DNA from: Candidatus Puniceispirillum sp.
Lineage (GTDB): Bacteria; Pseudomonadota; Alphaproteobacteria; Puniceispirillales; Puniceispirillaceae
Direction: 5' to 3'
Length of the DNA stretch: 64,000 nucleotides
Assembly (NCBI GenBank): GCA_028382965.1
Contig: JAOEUK010000002.1
Span: 1-64,000 of the forward strand
The notes below the pieces were generated by a model. It saw only the letters and a list, made by a program, of their open reading frames with translations. It was not told the origin of the DNA and ran no database searches. Position 1 is the stretch's first letter. Every line of letters begins with the position of its first letter. A program made the position numbers and the translations under genes. This document shows, piece by piece, positions 6,621-14,727 of this stretch.

Positions 6621-7430
6621 TTGCAAAAATTTGGAACATTCAACCCTACTGGGGTAGGCCGTATCTTATTAACACTAGCCAAGCTTGGTTTTGGGCGCGG
6701 CAGGTTAAAAAAGATATTTGCACAAATCTGGAACCAAGTACACGGTGATGAACCCGTAGACATCTGCTATCACGGGTTGAATTTTCGACTTCTCCCAAAA
6801 AAAAACACCATCGAATCCAAGATGATGTTCAGCGCAAGGCGGCGCGAAGGCGCTGAACTAAAGATGATAAGTCATTATTTAGGCTCTGGTGGTGTATTTG
6901 TCGATATTGGAGCTAATATTGGCTATTATGCTCTTAATGTTGCTCATCTTGGCGCTAATCGAGTGCTTGCTGTTGAACCAAACCCTATAATTTTAGCGCG
7001 TCTACAAGACAATATTGCATTAAATAAATTGTCTTCAAAGATTGCAGTACATGAGGTTGCAGTTGGCGCAACCCAAGGTGTTGCTGACCTAGTCATCTCA
7101 GAAAATGATTTTGGAAGCAGTTCTATCGTGAATAAGGCCGTTGGTACACGACACATTACTGTTCAGGTCATGCCGCTTGTTGGGGTTCTGAAGAAGGAGG
7201 GAGCAAAAATGGCAGACGTGATTAAAATTGATATTGAAGGTATGGAAGACCGAGCATTATTTCCCTTTTTTGAAACAATTAAGCCCAAACATTACCCAAA
7301 ATTAATTATTATGGAGGACGGTGTCAACGCCCATTGGGAACGTGATATTTTGAGCTGGTTGTTAACTAATGGCTATTGTAATGTGGGACGAACACGAGGT
7401 AACGTTATGCTGGCATTAAAACAAAAGTGA
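6621..7430 (+). CDS. FkbM-family SAM-dependent methyltransferase
   Basis: The 269-aa protein contains the SAM-binding motif VFVDIGANIGYYAL (92-104), the acidic loop VLAVEPNP, and the FkbM signature VIKIDIEGMED near 200. These are typical of FkbM methyltransferases that O-methylate sugars, glycolipids or secondary metabolites. The start is TTG (6621) after a GAAGG run 11 bases upstream; no ATG occurs until residue 68, inside the domain boundary. Its neighbours give no pathway, so the acceptor is unknown. The N-terminal about 45 basic residues may contact the membrane or substrate. Confidence 0.85.
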   Translation: MQKFGTFNPTGVGRILLTLAKLGFGRGRLKKIFAQIWNQVHGDEPVDICYHGLNFRLLPKKNTIESKMMFSARRREGAELKMISHYLGSGGVFVDIGANIGYYALNVAHLGANRVLAVEPNPIILARLQDNIALNKLSSKIAVHEVAVGATQGVADLVISENDFGSSSIVNKAVGTRHITVQVMPLVGVLKKEGAKMADVIKIDIEGMEDRALFPFFETIKPKHYPKLIIMEDGVNAHWERDILSWLLTNGYCNVGRTRGNVMLALKQK

Positions 7431-8148
7431 CACAGCTATTTTTGCTAAGCTGATTTTATTACACTTGCTTCGCAACGCTACCAAGCCAATTCTAGATGTC
7501 TCAAAATCGCGATCAATAGCCAAAATATCGTCAGTGATTTAAGCAAATCTTATGGGTAAAGCTCGTGATCCAAGAATCGAAACATCATTGACAATATTAC
7601 CTTAAGACTTTTTCAGGGTACTAAGCACAAAGACGGAAGAACAACCACTAAACAAGAACCAGTTGTTACACTCCGCACCACATGAAAAAAACATAAATCG
7701 CGACATAATGAACACTCAACTCATAATCAATTCATCTTTTTTTTTGGCTAGCCTTTGTTATCCAAAAACATTAAATGACCATCGGTCATTGATTTATATT
7801 TCCAACCACCTACTTCAGCCCAGTTACCGGGTGGCAATTCCCGCAAAGCAGTAAAAAATGCTTTGCTAAATGTCAAAAATGGCACAGGCACCTGCACCCA
7901 TAACTAAAAGCTACCAGCTCGACATAGCATCTACCCAATCATTTAAATTTTTCACCGAAACAACAAAGTGACTAATTAAATTACGCTGCTTTCTAGTTAA
8001 ATTTTAGTTTTATAAACTAATAATCAGCGACAAAAGCCAACAACCATAAGAAGTAGTGAGTGTTGATCAACAACATGGCCTTATCTCGGCTTATCAGATA
8101 CTCTGCAGTTGACTAACCAATAGAACCATTTTTGCAAGGTTAAAAAAC
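7431..8148. other. Gene-poor intergenic region
   Basis: A 63-codon open frame exists near 7663 but has no Shine-Dalgarno and reads like chance. The only structured signal found is the 17-bp palindrome at 7774-7790. Confidence 0.5.
7774..7790. promoter_or_regulatory. 17-bp palindrome AATGACC-ATC-GGTCATT
   Basis: AATGACC and GGTCATT are perfect 7-bp inverted half sites around a 3-base centre. The size and symmetry suit a dimeric repressor such as a TetR or GntR family regulator. It lies about 360 bp upstream of the Xre-type gene and is not adjacent to any clear start. Function inferred only from symmetry. Confidence 0.35.
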
Positions 8149-8523
8149 ATGCCCAACCAGACAATTTTTCAATCAAATGAAGAAGACACAACACTTGGTG
8201 GACGTATTTCGTTGGCGCGTGAAGCTTCAGGGCTAAGCATTAGCCAAGTTGTAAAAAGGCTTGGTGTTAAATCAATAACTTACAAAGCTTGGGAGGCCGA
8301 CCGGTCCGAACCGCGCGCAAACAAACTTGTAGCACTTGCTGGAATTTTAAACGTTTCCCCACCATACCTGCTTAGCGGGCTTGGCGAACAGCCAATCAAA
8401 ATAAGCCTGCCAGAACAGCAAATCAATCAGTTGACTTTACAGGTTGAACAATTAGAACAAAGTCTTGAGACCGCCACAACAAGCCTGCGCCAAATAAAGC
8501 GTGTTATGGCAACAATGACATAA
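8149..8523 (+). CDS. Xre-family helix-turn-helix regulator
   Basis: The 124-aa protein has an HTH_3 domain at about 16-75: LGGRISLAREASGLSISQVVKRLGV, ITYKAWEADRSEPRANKLVALAGILNVSPPYLLSG. The C-terminal 40 residues (INQLTLQVEQLEQSLETATTSLRQI) form a heptad-like coiled coil, probably for dimerisation. It is monocistronic. Proteins of this layout are common single-copy regulators in marine alphaproteobacteria. The target is not evident; the following SDR-like gene is 160 bp downstream on the same strand. Confidence 0.8.
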   Translation: MPNQTIFQSNEEDTTLGGRISLAREASGLSISQVVKRLGVKSITYKAWEADRSEPRANKLVALAGILNVSPPYLLSGLGEQPIKISLPEQQINQLTLQVEQLEQSLETATTSLRQIKRVMATMT

Positions 8524-8684
8524 AACCAGCGTTTACAACCTAACATTCGATTAATAATCACTAACAGAAAACACAATAATCCAACTCAAATTATAAAACA
8601 CGCGTTAACTTATTATTGACAACGTACTAAGTGACGTAAAATAGCGTGCACTCAAGTGAAACAACTAAAAGGATGAAAAGTATC

Positions 8685-9392
8685 ATGAATATTACTGGTA
8701 AAAAAGCGGTTGTTATTGGTGGAACCTCAGGTATTGGCCTTGAAGCAAGTCTTTTGCTTGTCAGCAAAGGAGCATCCGTTGTTGCTGTAAGCCGTGACCC
8801 AAAGAAAGCTGGAACTGTCCCAAATGGCATTCGCCTAGAATCACTTGATACCAGAGATGGAGCAGCAGTTGAAAAATTTTTTAATGCTGAGGATGATATA
8901 GATATCCTTGTCAACTCTGCAACAGGTGGTTCACGGGCTCGAGGGGCATTCATGGAAATGGATGAGAAAAGTTTTCAGGCCTCGTTTGACAAATTATGGG
9001 GCTATGCGAATGTCATCCGGCATGGGGTTCCATGCTTGAAAGAAAATGGAGCTGTTGTTTTAGTAAGTGGGAGTCCTGCACGAAAGCCCAAACCTGGACA
9101 AATCGCTCTATCAAGTGTAGGCAGTGCAGTGGAAGCGTTTTCCCGTGGTATTGCTGCAGAGATTGCACCCAAAAGGATAAATGTAATTTCACCCGGTATA
9201 ATTGATACTCCGATGGTGGCACTTACAGGAGATGAAAGAGAAAAGCATTATCAAAATGTAACTAAGACACACCTTATAGGCCGTGCAGGTCATTCGGCAG
9301 AAGTCGCCCAAGCCATTATCTTTGCCATTGAAAATGACTTCCTAACGGGAACTACCATTGATGTTGATGGTGGCTGGCTCGCAGCACAATAA
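8685..9392 (+). CDS. Atypical short-chain dehydrogenase/reductase-fold protein
   Basis: The 235-aa product has a Rossmann fold with the nucleotide motif GGTSGIGLEA (residues 12-21), the DxxD-type loop SLDTRDGAA, NSATGG in place of NNAG, and the C-terminal ISPGIIDTPM and TIDVDGGWL. The usual catalytic YxxxK is missing: the segment aligned to it is IALSSVGSAVEAF, with Leu and Gly where Tyr and Lys belong. The catalytic-Ser strand reads VVLVSGSPA. It may bind NAD(P) without standard reductase chemistry or use other residues. The start at 8685 follows an AAAGGA run and matches the family N-terminus; a GTG at 8646 would add 13 residues. Confidence 0.75.
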   Translation: MNITGKKAVVIGGTSGIGLEASLLLVSKGASVVAVSRDPKKAGTVPNGIRLESLDTRDGAAVEKFFNAEDDIDILVNSATGGSRARGAFMEMDEKSFQASFDKLWGYANVIRHGVPCLKENGAVVLVSGSPARKPKPGQIALSSVGSAVEAFSRGIAAEIAPKRINVISPGIIDTPMVALTGDEREKHYQNVTKTHLIGRAGHSAEVAQAIIFAIENDFLTGTTIDVDGGWLAAQ

Positions 9393-10272
9393 TCTACCTC
9401 ACTCCCCTTTAAGCGCTCGCTGGGCTGCTTTAGCCTATGTAGCTCTGGCGATCTTTCAGACCTTAACTATCATGCCAAACAAAAAACCAGCTGTTTTTAG
9501 AAACACCACACTGCTCAACCTCCTCTTCTTGCCACATGTCAGAAGCATTACTGCCACTTGGATGACTGGCTCTCATGCTATATTTCTGCTTATAGCTGTC
9601 CCTTCTCTTATTTACTTTATGCTGATTCACAATTTTATTAAATTCACTTAATCTGACTTTGGAAGAGTTGTTATTGGGGCGTCTTGCGCTCCTACCACCT
9701 TTGAATGAAATTTAGTTTCACATTAACTTTTAGCGGCAATATGTTGGCATTATGATTTGTAATACATTGGTTTTTGTTAGGCGGCTAACCTCAGTATCAA
9801 ATTCTTTTTTGTGCTTTCTTTTTGGAGAAGAAACCTCCCCTCAAAGACGTTTTTAACATTTAAACACGGCTCATTATTGGCAATGTGATGGGACTTATGA
9901 TACAAGAACGCAATTCTTAATTCACAAAGATATCTGTTAAATAAGTAGGGTCACTCAAAGCCCTTTGAAGCCTTCGTACTAGCTTTGTTGGCTGACACTT
10001 TCTTGAAATAAGATTCATTATCGTAAAGCAGTTTTTCTAAATGTATTTTAGGTTGATTTTTGCTAGTTTATAGCCCTTGATACTTCAAAAATCATGAAAG
10101 ATATATGTCTTTTAAAATTGAATTTTACAAAGCTGAAATTTGCCCTTTGAGTTGTCTAAACTTTATGTTTAAATCGTGGAAGAGATTTATTTGTCTCGTT
10201 AAAATCCGAAAAATTCAGTTCTGAGTTTTACAGCTTTGCTATCCCAATGAAGCTTGAAAGAGTGCTACATCC
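9393..10272. other. Gene-poor intergenic region upstream of comD
   Basis: This is 880 bp of AT-rich sequence. A 97-codon frame overlapping the SDR-like end (9358-9651) has low-complexity composition and no ribosome site, so it is not called. No repeat, tRNA or strong terminator was recognised. Confidence 0.5.
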
Positions 10273-10770
10273 ATGTCGATTAACCAGAAAATTGTTAATG
10301 ATTTTATAAAAAACAAAATCAAATTTGTTACCACTGTACCCTGTAAACAGTTAGCTGGAGTAATTGAGGAAATTGATTCATCTGAGGACATTTTCCATAT
10401 TCCCTCCAATAAAGAAGATGAAGGAATGGGACTGTGCGCTGGCGCCTACATGGGTGGAAAACGTTCAGCAATAATTATGCAGAACACTGCTATAGGTGTA
10501 ACTATAAATACTTTGGTAACATTAATTCAATATTATAACATTCCTTTGCCAATGCTGATTAGCTATCGTGGAGAAATTGGCGAGCCAGTTGCGTGTCAGG
10601 TTGAAATGGCTGTTCACACCAAGGCACTGTTGAACCAATTGAATATCCCAACTTATCATTTCCATTCACAAAATGATGCTGAGGAACTTGATTTAATTTT
10701 AAACCATAGCTTTATGGCTAAAAAACCTGTCGCTATTCTTACCGATGCTAACTTTTGGCAGGGGCCATAA
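10273..10770 (+). CDS. comD: Sulfopyruvate decarboxylase, alpha subunit
   Basis: The 165-aa protein matches the Pyr-type half of a split thiamine-diphosphate decarboxylase. It has the conserved TTVPCKQLAGVI start, NKEDEGMGLCAGAYMGGK with the glutamate that activates the cofactor, and MQNTAIGVTINTLVTL. With ComE it decarboxylates 3-sulfopyruvate to sulfoacetaldehyde. In methanogens this serves coenzyme M synthesis; in marine alphaproteobacteria it belongs to sulfolactate/sulfopyruvate breakdown. Phosphonopyruvate decarboxylase is a close relative and cannot be excluded. The beta subunit gene follows after 3 bases. No xsc, suy or transporter genes are seen in the window. Confidence 0.8.
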   Translation: MSINQKIVNDFIKNKIKFVTTVPCKQLAGVIEEIDSSEDIFHIPSNKEDEGMGLCAGAYMGGKRSAIIMQNTAIGVTINTLVTLIQYYNIPLPMLISYRGEIGEPVACQVEMAVHTKALLNQLNIPTYHFHSQNDAEELDLILNHSFMAKKPVAILTDANFWQGP

Positions 10771-10773
10771 ATA

Positions 10774-11337
10774 ATGATTAGAAGCGAAGTTCTCAAAACA
10801 TTGATTCCCATTATTTCTGATCAATTAGTTGTTTCCAACATTGGCTTGCCATCGCAGGAATTACACTCACTTGACGATCAACCAACAAATTTTTACATGC
10901 TTGGTACAATGGGCTTGTCGTCATCAATTGGCCTTGGCCTTGCCTTAGCCCAAAAAGCAAAAGTTATCGCAATTGACGGTGATGGATCAGTTCTAACCAA
11001 CCTTGGCACATTGCCAACAATTGCAAACAACCCTGCCAATAATTTTACCCTATTGATCATTGACAATGGCAGCTATGGATCAACTGGTGACCAACCAACC
11101 TATGCAGGCTTAAAAACATCTCTTTCCAAAGTTGCTGAGGCTTGTGGCTGCGATAACGTTGTTGAATGCGCTGCAGAGTGCACGGCTGCTGCCGTTCAGG
11201 CTGCACTCAATGGGAACAAAATGACCATCATTGTAAGCAAATGTGAATCCGGCAATATCAAAGTCCCAGTTATTGAGATGGATGCGCCAGTTATTCGCCA
11301 TCGGTTTATGGCCGAGGTGACACGCCGCAACATTTAA
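10774..11337 (+). CDS. comE: Sulfopyruvate decarboxylase, beta subunit
   Basis: The 187-aa protein is the PP-type half of the enzyme. It contains NIGLPSQELHSL, MLGTMGLSSSIGLGLALAQ and the thiamine-diphosphate/Mg motif GDGSVLTNLGTLPTIANNP...IIDN (GDG to N spacing as in the family), then NGSYGSTGDQPT. It pairs with ComD to form the catalytic interface. The stop overlaps the start of the next gene (TAATG), suggesting that the phosphatase-like gene is co-translated. Separate subunits of this size are the archaeal-type arrangement; fused phosphonopyruvate decarboxylases are about 370 aa. Confidence 0.8.
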   Translation: MIRSEVLKTLIPIISDQLVVSNIGLPSQELHSLDDQPTNFYMLGTMGLSSSIGLGLALAQKAKVIAIDGDGSVLTNLGTLPTIANNPANNFTLLIIDNGSYGSTGDQPTYAGLKTSLSKVAEACGCDNVVECAAECTAAAVQAALNGNKMTIIVSKCESGNIKVPVIEMDAPVIRHRFMAEVTRRNI

Positions 11338-11963
11338 TGACAAGAAATCAGACCAAAATATACCAACCATCTTTTTGCTTATGGTTTTCTTTTTTTTCGT
11401 TCTGCAGGCATTGGTGTTTAATTGGGCTGTTAGTTTTGACTGCATCACTTTATAGCCTTCCAGCTTCTGCCAACAATGATCCATTTAGCGGAACAGTAAT
11501 ATTCTTGCGCCATGCACTTGCGCCGGGCAATGGTGACCCAAAACATTTTGACCTAAAAAACTGTAAAACTCAGCGAAATCTTGATGAAGCTGGGCGCCAA
11601 CAGGCACGCACCATTGGCAAACGCATAGCCGCCGCTAACAAACACATTTCTGAAATTTACTCGAGTGAATGGTGTCGCTGCCTTGAAACAGCTTTGTTGC
11701 TTGATATTGGGACAGTAACCCCATTCAGCGGGCTGAACTCATTTTATCAAAATCACGTTCCACGAGAGGCTACGTTAGCCAAATTGGCGGCAAAACTGAA
11801 CAGCCTTCCACACAACGGAGCTCCAGTGATTATGGTAACTCATTATGTGACCATTCAAGCAATCACAAATATTTCTGTTCGGTCTGGGGGTGCTGTTTTA
11901 TATGATCTTGCCAGCCGTCATTCTCTCGAATTGTCCCTTTCGGCTTTTGTCCCTGCCCAATAG
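11337..11963 (+). CDS. Exported histidine-phosphatase-family protein
   Basis: The 208-aa protein has a basic start, a hydrophobic segment (WCLIGLLVLTASLYSLPASA) ending in a likely signal cleavage site, then a histidine phosphatase domain. The phospho-accepting motif is FLRHALAPG, the second conserved arginine is in SSEWCRCLETA, and the C-terminal histidine is in MVTHYVTIQ. It probably acts in the periplasm on a small phosphate ester or is a SixA-like remnant; no substrate is evident. The one-base overlap with comE ties it to that operon. A strong hairpin follows the stop. Confidence 0.75.
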   Translation: MTRNQTKIYQPSFCLWFSFFSFCRHWCLIGLLVLTASLYSLPASANNDPFSGTVIFLRHALAPGNGDPKHFDLKNCKTQRNLDEAGRQQARTIGKRIAAANKHISEIYSSEWCRCLETALLLDIGTVTPFSGLNSFYQNHVPREATLAKLAAKLNSLPHNGAPVIMVTHYVTIQAITNISVRSGGAVLYDLASRHSLELSLSAFVPAQ

Positions 11964-12772
11964 ATTCTCATTTTTATCAGACCCAATAGGACCATCACCA
12001 AAATTGGTGATGGTCAAAACTGAGAGAGGCTCAACAATTCACTACGCCGTAATTAGCGGCTCGCATGCTTATCCATTAGTTAAAAAAAAATACAGCTTTC
12101 TCACTAAACCAAAAGCTCAGTTTACGTTCACGACAATTTACCATTACAACTAATCCGCTTTGATAGAATAATAAGGCGCTTGAAAAATGTTGTTTCACTT
12201 TGCATCGCCTCCAACATCCATCAATCAAAAAAAGCACCACATGAAAGCCAAATACGTGTGTCAATTGCATCTGCTCAAGTCGAGACATTAAAATGTTTGA
12301 ATAAGCAGTTGTTGCAAACATTCAGTAGTATGTTTTTAAATGAATTTCTTCAACCTCAGTTGCATGTGCCAGGAGAATAGATGACAATTCTGGAACTTCA
12401 TTATCAGGTATTTTAATTTTTTAGCCGAATCATTTTTCGGGGATTAATCACACCTTCAATTCATCAAAGGCGGCCTAAAAATTCAATTACTATTGTAAGT
12501 CCCAACCATGCGTTGGACTGCATATCCCATTCGCGACGATTAAGTATCCTAATTAAAAAAGATTGCCCGTGAAAAACCAGCTTTAGCTATTTCAAACGTG
12601 AAGTTGACCCGTGATTCACCACTGCTGAAATTATTTTATGCAACAGACCTACCATCTGGAACTTCTGACGTGGACACTTGCAATCAACCTCGTAATGGCT
12701 AGAATTTTTCCTGTATTGGAATTGGCTTCAATGCCTGCCAAATGTTTAAACACCAATAATATCTCAACATGT
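11964..12772. other. Gene-poor intergenic region
   Basis: The region holds the hairpin at 11990-12015 and otherwise nothing that I can support. Several 60-90 codon frames overlap each other on both strands without ribosome sites. Confidence 0.5.
11990..12015 (+). terminator. Hairpin terminator of the comDE-phosphatase operon
   Basis: GACCATCACCA (11990-12000) and TGGTGATGGTC (12005-12015) form a perfect 11-bp stem with a 4-base AAAT loop, 27 bases after the stop codon. The trailing bases are CAAAAC, so the T-run is missing on the plus strand. Confidence 0.55.
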
Positions 12773-13615
12773 TTAAGCCATTCGTAATACAATAAGCCCA
12801 AGAAAGATTGCCATTGTAATACCAATCTTTAGCCAAGTTATTTTTTCTTTCAAGAAAACCACTCCCAAACCAACTGCAAAAAGAACAGAGGTTTCACGAA
12901 GTGATGAGACCACTGCAACAGGTGTCGACAAACAGGCCCACAAAACTGCGACATAGGCAAAATATGAGGCGTTTCCGCCAATAATAAAAGTGCGCGGCGC
13001 ATCGCGGTACATTCGACCAAGCACTGTGGGATGAAACATTGACATATAAAAGGCTAGCAAACCGGCATTGACGGTGGTCGATGCACCATAGAAACTGATA
13101 GCACTTTGCGTAATACGGGCGCCACTGGCATCAACAATTGAATAGCTGGCGATAAAGAAACCAGCAACAAAAGCCAATGCAATGCCAGTAACCCCAATGT
13201 CTTTATGCCGATATTGAATAATCCCGTAAGTCATTATTGCTCCCGAGACCACGACTACTCCAATCACTTCCATAGGCTTTAAAACACCTGGAACTGTGAA
13301 CATTGTAAATAGAGTAATCAACATTGGTGATGCACTGCGGGCGACAGGATAAATTTGGGTCAATTCTCCAAATTTATAAGCGTTTAGCAGAAACACTTGG
13401 TAGCCAAGATGAAGCACAGCGCTAACCATAACGTAGGGCAAGGATTCTAAAGAAGGCAGTCCAACATATAAAAGGCCAACAACAGCTAATGGCAAATGAC
13501 CGAACATAACGGCCGCCATGCCGAGCGCCTTATCCTCAGTGCCGCGAACCAGAAAATTCCAGAACGCATGTAAAAAAGCCGCGCCAAGCACGACAAAAAA
13601 AACGCTGATTTCCAT
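12773..13615 (-). CDS. EamA/DMT-superfamily transporter
   Basis: The 280-aa membrane protein has about ten hydrophobic segments in two EamA-like halves. Examples are EISVFFVVLGAAFLHAFWNF, YPVARSASPMLITLFTMF and TPVAVVSSLRETSVLFAVG with the KEKITWLKIG loop near the end. The SLRETSVLFA segment before the last helices is the typical EamA signature. It is predicted to export or import small metabolites at the inner membrane. The start is placed at 13615 (MEISVFF), because the upstream extension is charged and has no family counterpart. Confidence 0.8.
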   Translation of the reverse strand: MEISVFFVVLGAAFLHAFWNFLVRGTEDKALGMAAVMFGHLPLAVVGLLYVGLPSLESLPYVMVSAVLHLGYQVFLLNAYKFGELTQIYPVARSASPMLITLFTMFTVPGVLKPMEVIGVVVVSGAIMTYGIIQYRHKDIGVTGIALAFVAGFFIASYSIVDASGARITQSAISFYGASTTVNAGLLAFYMSMFHPTVLGRMYRDAPRTFIIGGNASYFAYVAVLWACLSTPVAVVSSLRETSVLFAVGLGVVFLKEKITWLKIGITMAIFLGLIVLRMA

Positions 13616-13812
13616 TAAACACCCAGCTCTTTTCCTTTTATGGTTGGCGTACCTGTTTCTAGCAATGATGACGGTATAAGAGACTAATTTGCGAGCAGAA
13701 GTAATCAAACCATTAATGCAACCCTAGCACAGATTGCGCAGGCAACTAATCAAATAGGCGGCTAACTGGGACTGATGATTTGGGATATTTGATGTGAGGA
13801 GGATACAGCCAG

Positions 13813-14388
13813 CTATTTTGAGGACGACCTTTTGGCAAGGGCTGTTTCAATAGCGTTGATGAGCCGATTGTTTTTTGGACTTGTTGTTGAAGCAAACCAG
13901 TCCACCAACTCGCCGTTTGCATCAATCACATGTTTATGAAAATTCCAGCGCGGCACCGCAAGGCGGCCATGCGTATCTGCAATCCATTTATAATAGGGGT
14001 GCGCGTTCGGCCCCTTTACCGAAACAATATCGGACATTGGAAAATTGATATCATAATTAAGTTTGCAAAAGGCTTTGACCTGTTTTGCATTATCAAGCTC
14101 CTGACCGCCAAAATCATTGCTTGGAATGCCCAGCACAACAAGCCCACGATCCTTATAATCCGCCCACAAGGTTTGCAGTCCTTCATATTGGCCAGTAAAA
14201 CCGCACATGGAAGCCGTATTAACAAGCAAAACGACCTTTCCCTCATAATTTCCTAAAGGCAAATCACCACCATCAATGCTAATGAAACTAAAATCATGGG
14301 CGGTAGTAGCGTTTGCGGGCATCACGGCCCCTTTCCCAATGAACAAGAAAATACACAAGACAAGGATGAGGCACAGTTTTTCTTTCAT
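13813..14388 (-). CDS. Glutathione peroxidase family protein with signal peptide
   Basis: The 191-aa protein starts with a signal peptide (LCLILVLCIFLFIG..PANA, cleavage near 27). The GPx domain follows, with the active cysteine in NTASMCGFT (C62), the catalytic glutamine in SNDFGGQE (Q96) and the Trp-Asn pair in PRWNF (W148, N149). It lacks the dimerisation insert, so it is likely a thioredoxin-dependent thiol peroxidase that acts in the periplasm on lipid or organic hydroperoxides. The DMT gene lies 197 bp downstream on the same strand. The chemistry is assigned from conserved residues. Confidence 0.9.
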   Translation of the reverse strand: MKEKLCLILVLCIFLFIGKGAVMPANATTAHDFSFISIDGGDLPLGNYEGKVVLLVNTASMCGFTGQYEGLQTLWADYKDRGLVVLGIPSNDFGGQELDNAKQVKAFCKLNYDINFPMSDIVSVKGPNAHPYYKWIADTHGRLAVPRWNFHKHVIDANGELVDWFASTTSPKNNRLINAIETALAKRSSSK

Positions 14389-14456
14389 AGGAGCTTATGT
14401 GGTAACCCAATTTGGCTTAAACAACCCTATTTTTTACATCCGTCCAAAAAAACCTA

Positions 14457-14485
14457 ATGACAGGCCTGTATTTTATTTCTATAAA
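14457..14485 (+). promoter_or_regulatory. Promoter of the 26-aa peptide unit
   Basis: ATGACA (14457-14462) and TATAAA (14480-14485) are separated by 17 bp and close to the sigma-70 consensus. Transcription would start near 14492, about 33 bases before the ATG. Confidence 0.55.
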
Positions 14486-14524
14486 TAAATTGTAATTGCA
14501 ACAAATTAAAAAGGAGGTGATCTA

Positions 14525-14605
14525 ATGTCTAGTGATAAACGGTTTGGTTCGAAAGACTTGGTTTCTGATGAGCAAACTTTGGAGCAGCCTTCTGAGTGCG
14601 GCTAG
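14525..14605 (+). CDS. 26-aa peptide with near-perfect Shine-Dalgarno, C-terminal Glu-Cys-Gly
   Basis: The ORF encodes MSSDKRFGSKDLVSDEQ followed by TLEQPSECG. Its ribosome site AAGGAGGTGATCT (14511-14523) is an almost complete complement of the 16S rRNA 3' end and sits immediately before TAATG; no other gene in the window has a site this strong. A promoter lies upstream and an intrinsic terminator starts 25 bases after the stop, so it is a self-standing transcription unit between two minus-strand genes. The peptide is highly polar with one cysteine as the penultimate residue. It has no recognisable family. It might be a regulatory or metal/thiol-binding peptide, a precursor peptide, or a ribosome-binding decoy RNA. 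Confidence 0.55.
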   Translation: MSSDKRFGSKDLVSDEQTLEQPSECG

Positions 14606-14629
14606 TGCAGAAATTGACAGGACGTTGAT

Positions 14630-14648
14630 CCTGTAAAACAGGTTTTTT
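14630..14648 (+). terminator. Intrinsic terminator of the peptide unit
   Basis: CCTGT (14630-14634) and ACAGG (14638-14642) form a stem with an AAA loop, followed directly by TTTTTT (14643-14648). An upstream ACAGGA (14617-14622) can alternatively pair with TCCTGT (14629-14634), which would break this stem. Confidence 0.7.
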
Positions 14649-14662
14649 GATGACCTATCACG

Positions 14663-14687
14663 AAAGGGAGGCTGTAAGCCTCCCTTT
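14663..14687 (-). terminator. Terminator of the rhodanese gene (possibly bidirectional)
   Basis: AAAGGGAGGC (14663-14672) and GCCTCCCTTT (14678-14687) form a perfect 10-bp stem with a 5-base loop. It lies 40-65 bp after the rhodanese stop and also after the peptide unit. The plus-strand trailing bases are TAATTT; A/T-rich ends are present on both sides. Confidence 0.6.
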
Positions 14688-14727
14688 TAATTTAAAATAA
14701 CCAGTTTTTGTTTCTGGTCAAAAACGC

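Noticed and set aside
7663-7854. 63-codon plus-strand frame in the intergenic region
   Set aside because: No Shine-Dalgarno, no recognisable motif, biased by AT-rich runs; treated as chance.
9358-9651. 97-codon frame after the SDR-like gene
   Set aside because: It overlaps the SDR-like gene end in another frame and has random composition.
11890-12380. Three overlapping frames of 66-87 codons
   Set aside because: They contradict each other on both strands and one crosses the terminator hairpin.
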